Assembly (NCBI RefSeq): GCF_043876815.1
Contig: NZ_JBAWKA010000002.1
Span: forward strand, 1 to 64,000
From: Gaetbulibacter_A sp043876815
Lineage (GTDB): Bacteria > Bacteroidota > Bacteroidia > Flavobacteriales > Flavobacteriaceae
Reading direction: 5' to 3'
DNA: 64,000 nucleotides
Shown here: positions 53,934 to 62,571 of the stretch, one piece after another
Layout: every line of letters begins with the position of its first letter
Position numbering within the stretch: the stretch's first letter is position 1
Notes under the pieces: generated by a model
Seen by the model: the letters and a program-made list of their open reading frames with translations, nothing else
Told to the model about the DNA's origin: nothing
Database searches by the model: none
Made by a program: the position numbers and the translations under genes

Positions 53934-56900
53934 ATGCTAAATTTTAATACGAATAACTTTTTTCGTATCAGTAAACATTACTATTGTTTTGTGCTTTTTT
54001 GTTTCCTGGGTCAATTCGTGTTGGCTCAAAATGTAATTAAGGGAACAATTACTGATTCAAACGGTGTCCCTCTGGCCGGTGTAAATATTATTGAAAAAGG
54101 AACTTCTAATGGAGTGGTTTCAAATTTTGATGGGTTTTACAATATTGAAGTTGCTGACCAGGCTACTTTAGTATTTAGCTTTTTGGGCTTTGTAAAACAA
54201 GAAATTAGAGTTACGAGCAGCTCAACCCAAAATGTTCAGTTACAAGAAGACTTAGAAAGTCTGGATGAGGTTGTTGTGATCGGATATGGCTCACAACTTA
54301 AGGAAGAAATTTCAGGAGCCGTATCCACAGTAGAAACTGAGGATCTGAGAACCATACCTCAGGTAAGTGTCGATCAAATGATTCAAGGTCGTGCAGCTGG
54401 TGTTAATGTAACTACCAATTCGGGTCAGCCCGGAGCGGCTGTTTCGGTGCGGATTCGTGGGGTGAATTCCATTTCAGGTTCCAGTGAGCCCCTCTATATT
54501 ATCGACGGTGTTCCCGTTCCCGGGGAAACAGAAGCCGGTGGCACCAGTCCTTTAAATTCGTTAAATGAAAATGATATTGAGAACATCAGTATCCTTAAAG
54601 ATGCATCAGCTACAGCTATTTATGGTTCTAGGGGGTCTAATGGTGTTGTAATAATAACCACCAAACGAGGTAAAAAGAGCAAGGGCGTTATAAGTATAAA
54701 TTCTTATGTTGGAGTTCAAGAACCTACCAATATTATTGATGTTTTAACACTGCCTGAGTACGCCAAGCTTCAAAATGCTATTAATACTATTTATAACTTA
54801 GATCCTATTGTAGAGTTCTCTCATCCCGAATTATTGGGTAACGGAACTAATTGGCAGCAAGAAATATTTGATAATGCGTTTATGGAAAGTCACCAAATAT
54901 CATTTAGAGGTGGTAATGAAGGCATCAATTATTTCATTTCTGCAGGTCATCTTGAACAAGATGGAACCGTTATAGCTTCTGGCTTTAACCGGTCAACAGT
55001 AAGAGCAAATATTGATGCTAAAATAAACGACAAAATTAAAGTTGGAATTAACATGACTGCAAGTAGGGTTAATGAAAAGATCACATTGAACGGAAGAAGT
55101 GATGGTATTATTGGTCTGTCGCTTTTAAATAGTCCTGCTATTGCAGTATACAACCCAGACGGTAGCTTTGCAGGTCCAAGTTTACAGGATGATTTCAGAA
55201 CAGAAAACCCTGTGGCAAAGGCCTTGAGTTTGGAGAACAACTTGAGACGAAATAGAATACTTGGTAACATCTATGCCGAGTTTCAGATTGCTAAAAATAT
55301 GACGTTTAGAACTGAATTTGGAGGTGACTTTGGAACCTCCTTGAACAATCAATTTACGCCGCGCTATTCATATGGAGAAATTCAAGTGGCCAACAACACA
55401 TTAAGCGTCGCAAACAATTATAATGACTTTTGGATTATTAAAAACTTCCTAACCTATGATAATTCCTTTGGGGATAAACATAATCTAACGGTTATGGTTG
55501 GTACGGAGTTTCAAGAATCTAGCTTTGGGGGTGTCACTTCTACAGATGGAAATTTCGTAGGCAACGATTTTCCAATCCTGGGTACTGGAGATGCAGCGGA
55601 TAATAATTCACAATTCAAAGGAAGCCAGGCTTTAGAATCCTACTTTGGAAGAGTCATTTATTCTTTCGGTAATAAATATAGTTTAACAGCATCCATGCGT
55701 GCTGATGGTTCTTCTAAGTTTTCTGAAGGTAATAAATGGGGTTATTTCCCATCAATATCAGGGGCATGGCGATTATCAAATGAACCCTTTATGGAGGATT
55801 TTGAAGCTATTCAAAACATAAAAATCTATGGCGGTTACGGCGAAGTTGGAAATCAAAACATACCCAACTTTGCATATGGAGCTCGATTAAATCCGGTAAA
55901 TACAGGCTTAGGCACTGGTTTTCTGGCTACCAATTTTGCAAATCCTGATTTAACCTGGGAGTCTTCAACACAAGCAAACTTGGGTATCGACTTTTCATTA
56001 TTCAAAAATAGTTTAAATGCTACTGTAGAATTGTATAATAAGATATCTAAAGACTTTTTATTTCAATTTGCCTCTACAAATTTTGTAACGGGTGGAATGG
56101 CACCTGGTGCTATTAACCCACCATGGGTAAACCTAGGGAAAATGGTAAATAAAGGAATCGATGTGACGCTGAATTATAATATGGACGCCATTAAGGATTT
56201 CTCATGGAATTCAACGTTAACAGTATCACATTACAGAAATAAAGTGACAGATTTGGGCGATGTGCCGCAAATAAACGGGGCTATGAATATTAATTATGAT
56301 GGCCAACAAAACATCACTATAACCAGAGCAGGCGATCCTATCGGACTCTTTTACGGTCTTGAGGTTGAGGGAATCTTTAGGACTGTTGATGATCTTCAAG
56401 GTGCTCCAATTCAATATGGAAGACCATTTGAAGATGCGCTTTTTGGCACAACTTGGTTAGGTGATATTAAATTTAAAGATCAAAATAACGATGGTGTAAT
56501 TGATGATAATGACAGAACCGTAATTGGTAATCCACATCCGGACTTTACTTTCGGTTTTCAAAACTCATTCAACTATAAAAACTTCGACCTTTCGGTTTTC
56601 CTTCAGGGGTCATACGGGAATGATGTATTTAACGGTATTAACCGATTACTTACAGCAGGAAATAGAACGTTTACCAATCAGTTGTCATCCGTTCTGGATT
56701 ACTGGTCGGTAGATAATCCTGATGGTACTGCACCAAGATTAGCTAGAAATGATACGCGAAATATTGAAATATCAGATAGGTATATAGAAGATGGCTCCTA
56801 TATTAGAATCCAGAATGTTACTTTAGGATACACTCTAGGTTCTGAGATCTCAGAAAAAATAGGTTTCAGTCTTATTAAAATCTATGGGAGTATTCAAAAT

Positions 56901-57038
56901 TTATACACGTTCACAAAATATTCTGGGTACGATCCGGAAATAGGATCCTTTAACCAAAACACCCTTTTAACAGGTATTGATGCCGGACGTTATCCGTCTC
57001 CAAGAACATATTCTTTGGGCGTTAATGTAGAGTTTTAA
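53934..57038 (+). CDS. SusC/RagA TonB-dependent outer-membrane transporter
   Basis: 1034 residues. Signal peptide (about 1-31, ending VLAQN), then the carboxypeptidase-regulatory-like domain (about 34-112), the TonB-box region DEVVVIGYG (about 110-120), a plug (about 125-235, with VRIRGVNSISGSSEPLYIIDG) and a 22-strand-type barrel to the C-terminus (aromatic end NVEF). Imports long oligosaccharides with SusD as its lid, powered by TonB. Given its neighbours, the cargo should be beta-manno-oligosaccharides. It is the first gene of a plus-strand four-gene operon. Confidence 0.96.
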   Translation: MLNFNTNNFFRISKHYYCFVLFCFLGQFVLAQNVIKGTITDSNGVPLAGVNIIEKGTSNGVVSNFDGFYNIEVADQATLVFSFLGFVKQEIRVTSSSTQNVQLQEDLESLDEVVVIGYGSQLKEEISGAVSTVETEDLRTIPQVSVDQMIQGRAAGVNVTTNSGQPGAAVSVRIRGVNSISGSSEPLYIIDGVPVPGETEAGGTSPLNSLNENDIENISILKDASATAIYGSRGSNGVVIITTKRGKKSKGVISINSYVGVQEPTNIIDVLTLPEYAKLQNAINTIYNLDPIVEFSHPELLGNGTNWQQEIFDNAFMESHQISFRGGNEGINYFISAGHLEQDGTVIASGFNRSTVRANIDAKINDKIKVGINMTASRVNEKITLNGRSDGIIGLSLLNSPAIAVYNPDGSFAGPSLQDDFRTENPVAKALSLENNLRRNRILGNIYAEFQIAKNMTFRTEFGGDFGTSLNNQFTPRYSYGEIQVANNTLSVANNYNDFWIIKNFLTYDNSFGDKHNLTVMVGTEFQESSFGGVTSTDGNFVGNDFPILGTGDAADNNSQFKGSQALESYFGRVIYSFGNKYSLTASMRADGSSKFSEGNKWGYFPSISGAWRLSNEPFMEDFEAIQNIKIYGGYGEVGNQNIPNFAYGARLNPVNTGLGTGFLATNFANPDLTWESSTQANLGIDFSLFKNSLNATVELYNKISKDFLFQFASTNFVTGGMAPGAINPPWVNLGKMVNKGIDVTLNYNMDAIKDFSWNSTLTVSHYRNKVTDLGDVPQINGAMNINYDGQQNITITRAGDPIGLFYGLEVEGIFRTVDDLQGAPIQYGRPFEDALFGTTWLGDIKFKDQNNDGVIDDNDRTVIGNPHPDFTFGFQNSFNYKNFDLSVFLQGSYGNDVFNGINRLLTAGNRTFTNQLSSVLDYWSVDNPDGTAPRLARNDTRNIEISDRYIEDGSYIRIQNVTLGYTLGSEISEKIGFSLIKIYGSIQNLYTFTKYSGYDPEIGSFNQNTLLTGIDAGRYPSPRTYSLGVNVEF

Positions 57039-57065
57039 TCATACTTCATTTAAAGCATTATAAAA

Positions 57066-58637
57066 ATGAAAAATTTATTCAAAATAAAATATATCTTATT
57101 TACTGTTCTTCTTCTAAGCGGAGCTACGTCGTGTGAAAAGGATTTTTTAAATCGTCCGCCGGAAGATTCTTTTAATGTGGCCGACTTTTTTCAAACAGAA
57201 GATCAGGTTATCGCTTCCACCAATGCACTTTACTCCGTGCCGTGGTATGATTTTAATGAAAACACCATTTGGGTCATCGGCGAACTAAGTTCAGGAAATG
57301 GCAGAACCTGGGATCCTAGGAATGCAGATTTTACCAACTTTGCTGTGAATGGTAATAACGCCCAAATAAGCCGGACATGGGAACAGCTTTTTGCCGTTGT
57401 TGCACAGGCAAATTCTATAATTAATACTTTGCCACAGGCAGTGAATCCGGAAATTTCGAGTGCTGTTGTTAATAATGCTCTTGGCGAGGCCAGATTTATT
57501 AGAGCTGTAGCATATTTTTACATTGTAAGAATTTGGGGGTCTGTTCCAATTATTGAGAACAATGCCGATATCGTTTTAGAGCCAAAAGTGGCACGTAATC
57601 CTGTGTCTGATATTTACAGGTTTATTAGAGAAGACTTGGAGTTTGCTTTAGCCAATTGTTATCCTCGCATAAGAGGTGCAAATTATGACGATAATGCGAG
57701 AGTGTCCAGTGGTACTGCAAAAGCCATGCTTTCTAAAGTTTACCTTTACGAACGTAATTATCAAATGGCATATCAGTTAGCTGATGAGGTTATAAATTCT
57801 GGGGAGTTTAAATTATTTGGTGGTGATGGTGCGGATGGCGATCCGTCGGGGAGTTATTTCGACCTGTTCATACCCGAAAATGATAACAATCCTGAGTCTA
57901 TATTTGCACTACAATGGACCAGTTCAAGCCGTTATTCCGAAGGAAATGGCCTTCAATCTTTATTAGCACCTTCAGGTTTCACCGGAGGTTCTGACGGTTA
58001 CTCAGCTATAGGAATTTCGCCAGATTTATTGGCAGCCTATGAAGACGGAGATGCTCGTTTTTATGCCACTTTTATGGAAAGAGGAGCATTCTACCCTAAC
58101 CTTAACGGAGGTTATACCGTGCCCGATAATATCGATTTTCAAGGTACACGTCACGGCATTAAAAAGTATGTTGTTGGTGCAGAATATGCGATTGCCAGAG
58201 ATGATGGTAGTGGCATTACCACAACGCCAAACAATACCTATATTTTGCGGTACGGAGAACTCTTATTAATTCATGCTGAAGCAGCTTTAAATGGAGGTGG
58301 ACCAATCTCCAATGGCGTAGAATCCTTTAATAAAATTCGAAGAAGAGCCGGGTTAAATGAAATTGCAAATCCAACCTTGGATGATGTTTTTCACGAAAGA
58401 CGTATCGAGTTGGCTTTTGAATTTGAATTCTGGTATGACGTTGTAAGACAGGATCCCGTGGATGCCCTTGAATTTTTAAGTAATACAGATCGAGGAACTT
58501 TTAACAGTGATACTGGAGAATTACAATCAGAGTTTTTTCAGGCTAATGTTGATGATTTATTATTCCCATATCCAACTGTAGAAACACAAAACAACCCAGC
58601 CCTATTAGAGGCTCCGGTACCATATGATTTCAACTAA
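57066..58637 (+). CDS. SusD/RagB surface glycan-binding lipoprotein
   Basis: 523 residues. The lipoprotein signal ends at Cys23 (GATSC) followed by EKDFLNRPPEDSF, typical of SusD proteins. An N-terminal TPR-like SusD domain includes ALGEARFIRAVAYFYIVRIWG. The C-terminal RagB/SusD part has NTYILRYGELLLIHAEAAL, ESFNKIRRRAGL and ERRIELAFEFEFWYDVVRQ. It captures manno-oligosaccharides at the cell surface and caps the SusC barrel. It lies 27 bases after susC. Confidence 0.96.
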   Translation: MKNLFKIKYILFTVLLLSGATSCEKDFLNRPPEDSFNVADFFQTEDQVIASTNALYSVPWYDFNENTIWVIGELSSGNGRTWDPRNADFTNFAVNGNNAQISRTWEQLFAVVAQANSIINTLPQAVNPEISSAVVNNALGEARFIRAVAYFYIVRIWGSVPIIENNADIVLEPKVARNPVSDIYRFIREDLEFALANCYPRIRGANYDDNARVSSGTAKAMLSKVYLYERNYQMAYQLADEVINSGEFKLFGGDGADGDPSGSYFDLFIPENDNNPESIFALQWTSSSRYSEGNGLQSLLAPSGFTGGSDGYSAIGISPDLLAAYEDGDARFYATFMERGAFYPNLNGGYTVPDNIDFQGTRHGIKKYVVGAEYAIARDDGSGITTTPNNTYILRYGELLLIHAEAALNGGGPISNGVESFNKIRRRAGLNEIANPTLDDVFHERRIELAFEFEFWYDVVRQDPVDALEFLSNTDRGTFNSDTGELQSEFFQANVDDLLFPYPTVETQNNPALLEAPVPYDFN

Positions 58638-58649
58638 AAAAAATTAAAC

Positions 58650-59735
58650 ATGAAAATTCAAACAAAAATCAAAAGCAATTATCTGCAAATTTGTTTCTTA
58701 TGTGTTGTAGCTATTTTTTCAGTTTCATCATGTGAGAGTGAGTTTAGTGAATCACGAGATAATTTTAACAGCGCTCCACCTGTAATTAGCAGCGTCAGTG
58801 AGGCTGTAGAAGATAAAGCGGTAACTCAGGGCGTTTTAGAAAGCACCTATATTATTAGAGGTCAGAACCTATCTTCTCTGGTAGAGATCTATTTCAATGA
58901 TGTTAAAGCTAGTTTTAATCCTGCCCTCTTAACCGATGGAATAGCCTTTGTAGAAGTTCCTCGAAATGCTCCGGTATTGGGCCAAAGTAATAAAATGAAG
59001 TTGGTTAATTTATTTGGAAGTACCGAATATGACTTTTCATTGTTAACGATATCTGATTTTACAGAAGGGACAGCTGACGGTAAAAAAGTAGTTAACCTAT
59101 TAGGAGGAGATTTTAGTGAAACTTCGGCGGTAACCTTTGTGAGTGGTTCTGAAGCGAATGGAAATTTAGTTGAACGCCCTACAAATTTCACGATTATTTC
59201 TCCCGGAGAGGTACAGGCTGAAGTTCCTGCAGGTGTTGAACAAGCTTTTATATATCTGGAAACCTCACGAGGGGCCATTGCAAAATCAGAATCCTATGGG
59301 TTTAGTTACTCTATTTATATAGACGAACTAAATGCTGATTGGATCATCACAGAATGGGGAGGAACTCACGAATCACAATCTACGGATATTACTTTGGGGA
59401 CTTATTCTGTAAAAAGTATCCGAGAAGCTTGGGCTGGAATAACATTTTTACCCATCGATACAACGATTAAATACAATGATTATCAAGCGATATCTGTAAC
59501 GCTTTATGGTACCGGTGCGTCTGGCGACAGCGTGAATTTAGCACTAAATGATTTTGAAACATCGATTAATTTACCCTTAATTCCGGGTGAATGGACGAAA
59601 TATGTCGTGCCGCTCTCAGACTTTTATCCTAACGGAGGAACGCCAGATACCATTTTTAGAATGGACTTTCAAGAAGCTTCAGGAACAGGATTATCACAAT
59701 ATATATTTTATATCGATGACTTTGGATTCCTATAA
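58650..59735 (+). CDS. IPT/TIG-domain surface lipoprotein (SusE-position)
   Basis: 361 residues. The lipoprotein signal ends at Cys28 (SVSSC). Two immunoglobulin-like IPT/TIG domains (about 40-135 and 136-225; ESTYIIRGQNLSSLVEIYFND is the typical start of one) serve as a stalk. The C-terminal domain (about 226-361), from NADWIITEWGG to YIDDFGF, is beta-rich and resembles the two C-terminal modules of the next gene product. By position after susD and by domain plan it is a surface glycan-binding protein; the C-terminal module is the likely binding part. No known family was recognised for that module. Confidence 0.85.
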   Translation: MKIQTKIKSNYLQICFLCVVAIFSVSSCESEFSESRDNFNSAPPVISSVSEAVEDKAVTQGVLESTYIIRGQNLSSLVEIYFNDVKASFNPALLTDGIAFVEVPRNAPVLGQSNKMKLVNLFGSTEYDFSLLTISDFTEGTADGKKVVNLLGGDFSETSAVTFVSGSEANGNLVERPTNFTIISPGEVQAEVPAGVEQAFIYLETSRGAIAKSESYGFSYSIYIDELNADWIITEWGGTHESQSTDITLGTYSVKSIREAWAGITFLPIDTTIKYNDYQAISVTLYGTGASGDSVNLALNDFETSINLPLIPGEWTKYVVPLSDFYPNGGTPDTIFRMDFQEASGTGLSQYIFYIDDFGFL

Positions 59736-59780
59736 AATCAACTAAACTATCAAGATTAAGAAAACTAAAAACATGTATTA

Positions 59781-62069
59781 ATGAAATCATTTAAAAATAT
59801 ATTCAGCCTTTTTTTTATGGCAGTATTGGTTCTATCTTGTTTTAAAGATGACCATGTTCTGGAAAATAAACTAAGTCTGAATCCAAAGAATATAGGGGAG
59901 ATTATATCAGAAAACCCTAATTTATCCAACCTGGCAAGTGCTCTGGAGACTTCTAATTTATTGTCTACTTTAAGTACGACTACCACCTATACGGTTTTCG
60001 CACCGGACAATTCGGCTTTCACAGGTGTTGATTTATCTTCGTTGTCAGAGGAAGAGATCACCAATGTGCTTTTAAACCATGTCATTAGAACCACTACGCC
60101 TGATTTTACGGAAACTATGACCTCCGGATATTTGTCTTCTTTAGCATCAGGACCGGATAATACAAGACTTAGTATTTATATTAATAAAGGAGATGCTGTT
60201 TTGGTTAACGGTCAGGCCGCAATCATGGATGATTCGAAGGATTTGGGTGCTACAAATGGTATTGTTCATGTTACGGACAATCTCGTAATGCCAGCCACCT
60301 TGGTTGACCATATATTGGCTAACCCAGATTATTCCTTATTAGCCGCCGCACTTGAGAGAGCTGAATTAGTGGATGTTTTGAATGGTGCTGATATTTTTAG
60401 TGTTTTTGCTCCTAATGATGCCGCTTTTGAAAAATTTATGATGGATGTTGAAGAGGCTTTTGGCTGGACGGCATTAGATCAAATTCCTATTGATACTCTA
60501 ACTGAAGTTTTACTTTATCATGTGGTTTCAGGGACCAATTTAGTTTCCGGGGATGCTTTAAATACAACACAAACCAGTGTTCAAGGAGAAAGTTTCACTA
60601 TTGGTGAAAACGGCAGTGTGGACGATATGAGTTACACGAACGCCGCCCTTAATTTAACCGATGTGCAAGCTACTAATGGCATTATTCATGGTGTTGATAA
60701 GGTTTTATTACCGAATACCGTTTTTCAATCCATTTTGGATAAAACCTTAAATATTATTGAAAGATGTAATGATCGCGATTTTTCAGCATTTACTGCAGCC
60801 ATCGAAAAAGTAGGCCTAACCTCTATGGTCTCTACAGATCAATTAACAGCATTGGTGCCAAGCAATGGAGCATTTACTACATTTTTCTTAACGATCAATA
60901 ATTTTGATAGCTTAGATGATTTTGATACTCCGGAAGAATTAGCGGCCTTGAAAAGCCTAGTGGAATATCATTTGGCTGCGGGGACGACACTATCTGGGGG
61001 ATTAACTCCAGGCATGACCATTGAAACTCTTAATGGCGAAAGTATTACTTATGACGACATGGCCATGAGTTTTGCACCTACACACGAAAATGCGCCAAAC
61101 TCTACAATAGTAAACGCCGATATTGGTGCCAATAATGGTGTTATTCATGAAATTGATAATGTTCTGGTTCCCGATACACTTGCTGAGGCCTTAGGCTACC
61201 CTTTACCACCTTCAGGCGCCGCAGTATATGGTTATGAAATTTATGACGATGCATTAAATCCGGTATTTTGGATAGGAGGATGGACCTCTCCAGATTTCTC
61301 AAATACGGAACAAGTAAAGTCCGGAGTTTATTCGATTCGCGTAGATTATCAGGGAGATGATGGATTCCAAATTGGAGGTTCCGGGGAAGATCTAACCCAA
61401 TATTCTACTGTTAATGCTGCGTTTTATTCTGAAAATGGTACATCTGTGACATTCATATTAAACGAACAATGGAATAATGGTCAAACGGTGAATATACCGG
61501 CTGGTGAGTGGACTAATGTAACCATTCCTATTACCAATATTTCAAATGGGACAACAATTCTTGACCAATTAGTAATTCGCGATGCTAGTTTAACAGCAAA
61601 TACTCTATACATTGATGAGGTTGGTCTCGATGTAACTTATGAACAGGCTATTCCTACTTTTAATTATGAGGTTTATACCGAAAATAACCTTAATGCTGAT
61701 TGGATAGGAGGATGGACCTCGCCTGTATTTGACGATACATCAAATCCAAGTACGGGAATATTTTCAGTGCGTGTTACAATTCCAGCTGATCAAGGATTTC
61801 AATTGGGAGGTACGGGAATCGATCTAAGTGCCTATAGTGTGGTGAGATTTTCTGTCTATTGTGAAACGGCAACCAGTTTTAGATTGGTTATGAACGAGCA
61901 ATGGGGTAATGGTTACTATTTCAATCCAGCTCCAGGGCAGTGGAATTATTACACCGTACCACTCGATAATGCTCTTTTAAATGGGAGTACGACCTATACC
62001 CAATTTGTTATACAGGAACAAGGTCTAAATGATGTCGAGGTTTTCATTGACGATATTGGATTTGATTAA
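59781..62069 (+). CDS. Triple-fasciclin lipoprotein with tandem glycan-binding-like modules
   Basis: 762 residues. The lipoprotein signal ends at Cys20 (VLVLSC). Three fasciclin (FAS1) domains follow, at about 38-172, 173-313 and 320-468. Each has the pattern of an N-terminal YTVFAPDNSAF-type H1 box and a C-terminal NGIVHVTDNLVMP-type H2 box, with wear in the third. Two tandem modules (about 481-618 and 626-762) share GGWTSP near the start and an LNEQW or MNEQW segment in the middle, and end in YIDEVGL or FIDDIGF. They resemble the C-terminus of the preceding gene product. FAS1 domains mediate adhesion, so it may hold polysaccharide at the surface. It ends the SusCD operon. Confidence 0.85.
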   Translation: MKSFKNIFSLFFMAVLVLSCFKDDHVLENKLSLNPKNIGEIISENPNLSNLASALETSNLLSTLSTTTTYTVFAPDNSAFTGVDLSSLSEEEITNVLLNHVIRTTTPDFTETMTSGYLSSLASGPDNTRLSIYINKGDAVLVNGQAAIMDDSKDLGATNGIVHVTDNLVMPATLVDHILANPDYSLLAAALERAELVDVLNGADIFSVFAPNDAAFEKFMMDVEEAFGWTALDQIPIDTLTEVLLYHVVSGTNLVSGDALNTTQTSVQGESFTIGENGSVDDMSYTNAALNLTDVQATNGIIHGVDKVLLPNTVFQSILDKTLNIIERCNDRDFSAFTAAIEKVGLTSMVSTDQLTALVPSNGAFTTFFLTINNFDSLDDFDTPEELAALKSLVEYHLAAGTTLSGGLTPGMTIETLNGESITYDDMAMSFAPTHENAPNSTIVNADIGANNGVIHEIDNVLVPDTLAEALGYPLPPSGAAVYGYEIYDDALNPVFWIGGWTSPDFSNTEQVKSGVYSIRVDYQGDDGFQIGGSGEDLTQYSTVNAAFYSENGTSVTFILNEQWNNGQTVNIPAGEWTNVTIPITNISNGTTILDQLVIRDASLTANTLYIDEVGLDVTYEQAIPTFNYEVYTENNLNADWIGGWTSPVFDDTSNPSTGIFSVRVTIPADQGFQLGGTGIDLSAYSVVRFSVYCETATSFRLVMNEQWGNGYYFNPAPGQWNYYTVPLDNALLNGSTTYTQFVIQEQGLNDVEVFIDDIGFD

Positions 62070-62203
62070 AAATCTTATTTGTGTTTAGTTGAAGCTTGTT
62101 TAATAAACCTCTTAATGCAAATTTATCAATGCAAAAAGTGTTAAGAGGGTTAAACGGGTGAAGTTTTAAATGCTCTAATTAAGAATTATTAGAGTTAGTT
62201 AAT

Positions 62204-62260
62204 AAACTGGTGATAAAGCGAAAATTACGATTGTAATGGCGTTTTGTTACCAGTTTTTTT
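62204..62260 (+). terminator. Long terminator after the SusCD operon
   Basis: A 16-pair stem (62204-62219 with 62241-62256, including three G-T pairs) encloses a small inner hairpin, ATTAC/GTAAT at 62224-62237. It runs into seven T residues (62254-62260). It lies 135 bases after the fasciclin gene. Confidence 0.8.
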
Positions 62261-62488
62261 GGTTTTTGTTACTAATAAAAATGTAAATAATTCATTCAAG
62301 AAAAACTAATTGTCTTTTCCAAAATTCCATGAGTATTTTTCATAATACCGATTTACCTTAGAACAAAAACCTTGTACTATTAGGGATAATTCTACCCCTT
62401 TTATTAACGCAATTGAAATAATTTTGAATTCATACTAGGATAAAGTTTCGAATCCGAAAAAGCCTAGTCTGAAGTTGATTAGAAGAAA

Positions 62489-62496
62489 TATATTTG
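62489..62496 (+). promoter_or_regulatory. Possible -7 element before the last gene
   Basis: TATATTTG, a perfect TAnnTTTG match, lies 76 bases before the ATG at 62572 and after the strong terminator, so the final gene probably has its own promoter. No clear -33 box is seen. Confidence 0.45.
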
Positions 62497-62571
62497 AGAA
62501 CATTGTTTTTCTTTCAAAATGGTCCTGTGTTCAAAAAAATATGCGCTAATAGAAGTAATAGCTAAAAGGAA

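Larger units (their letters stand above)
62070..62571 (+). other. 502-base intergenic region with three hairpins
   Basis: No gene is supportable. The first 190 bases hold three inverted repeats: 62106-62151 (CCTCTTAA/TTAAGAGG), 62173-62194 (CTCTAAT/ATTAGAG) and the strong terminator at 62204-62260. The rest is AT-rich leader for the next gene. Confidence 0.6.
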
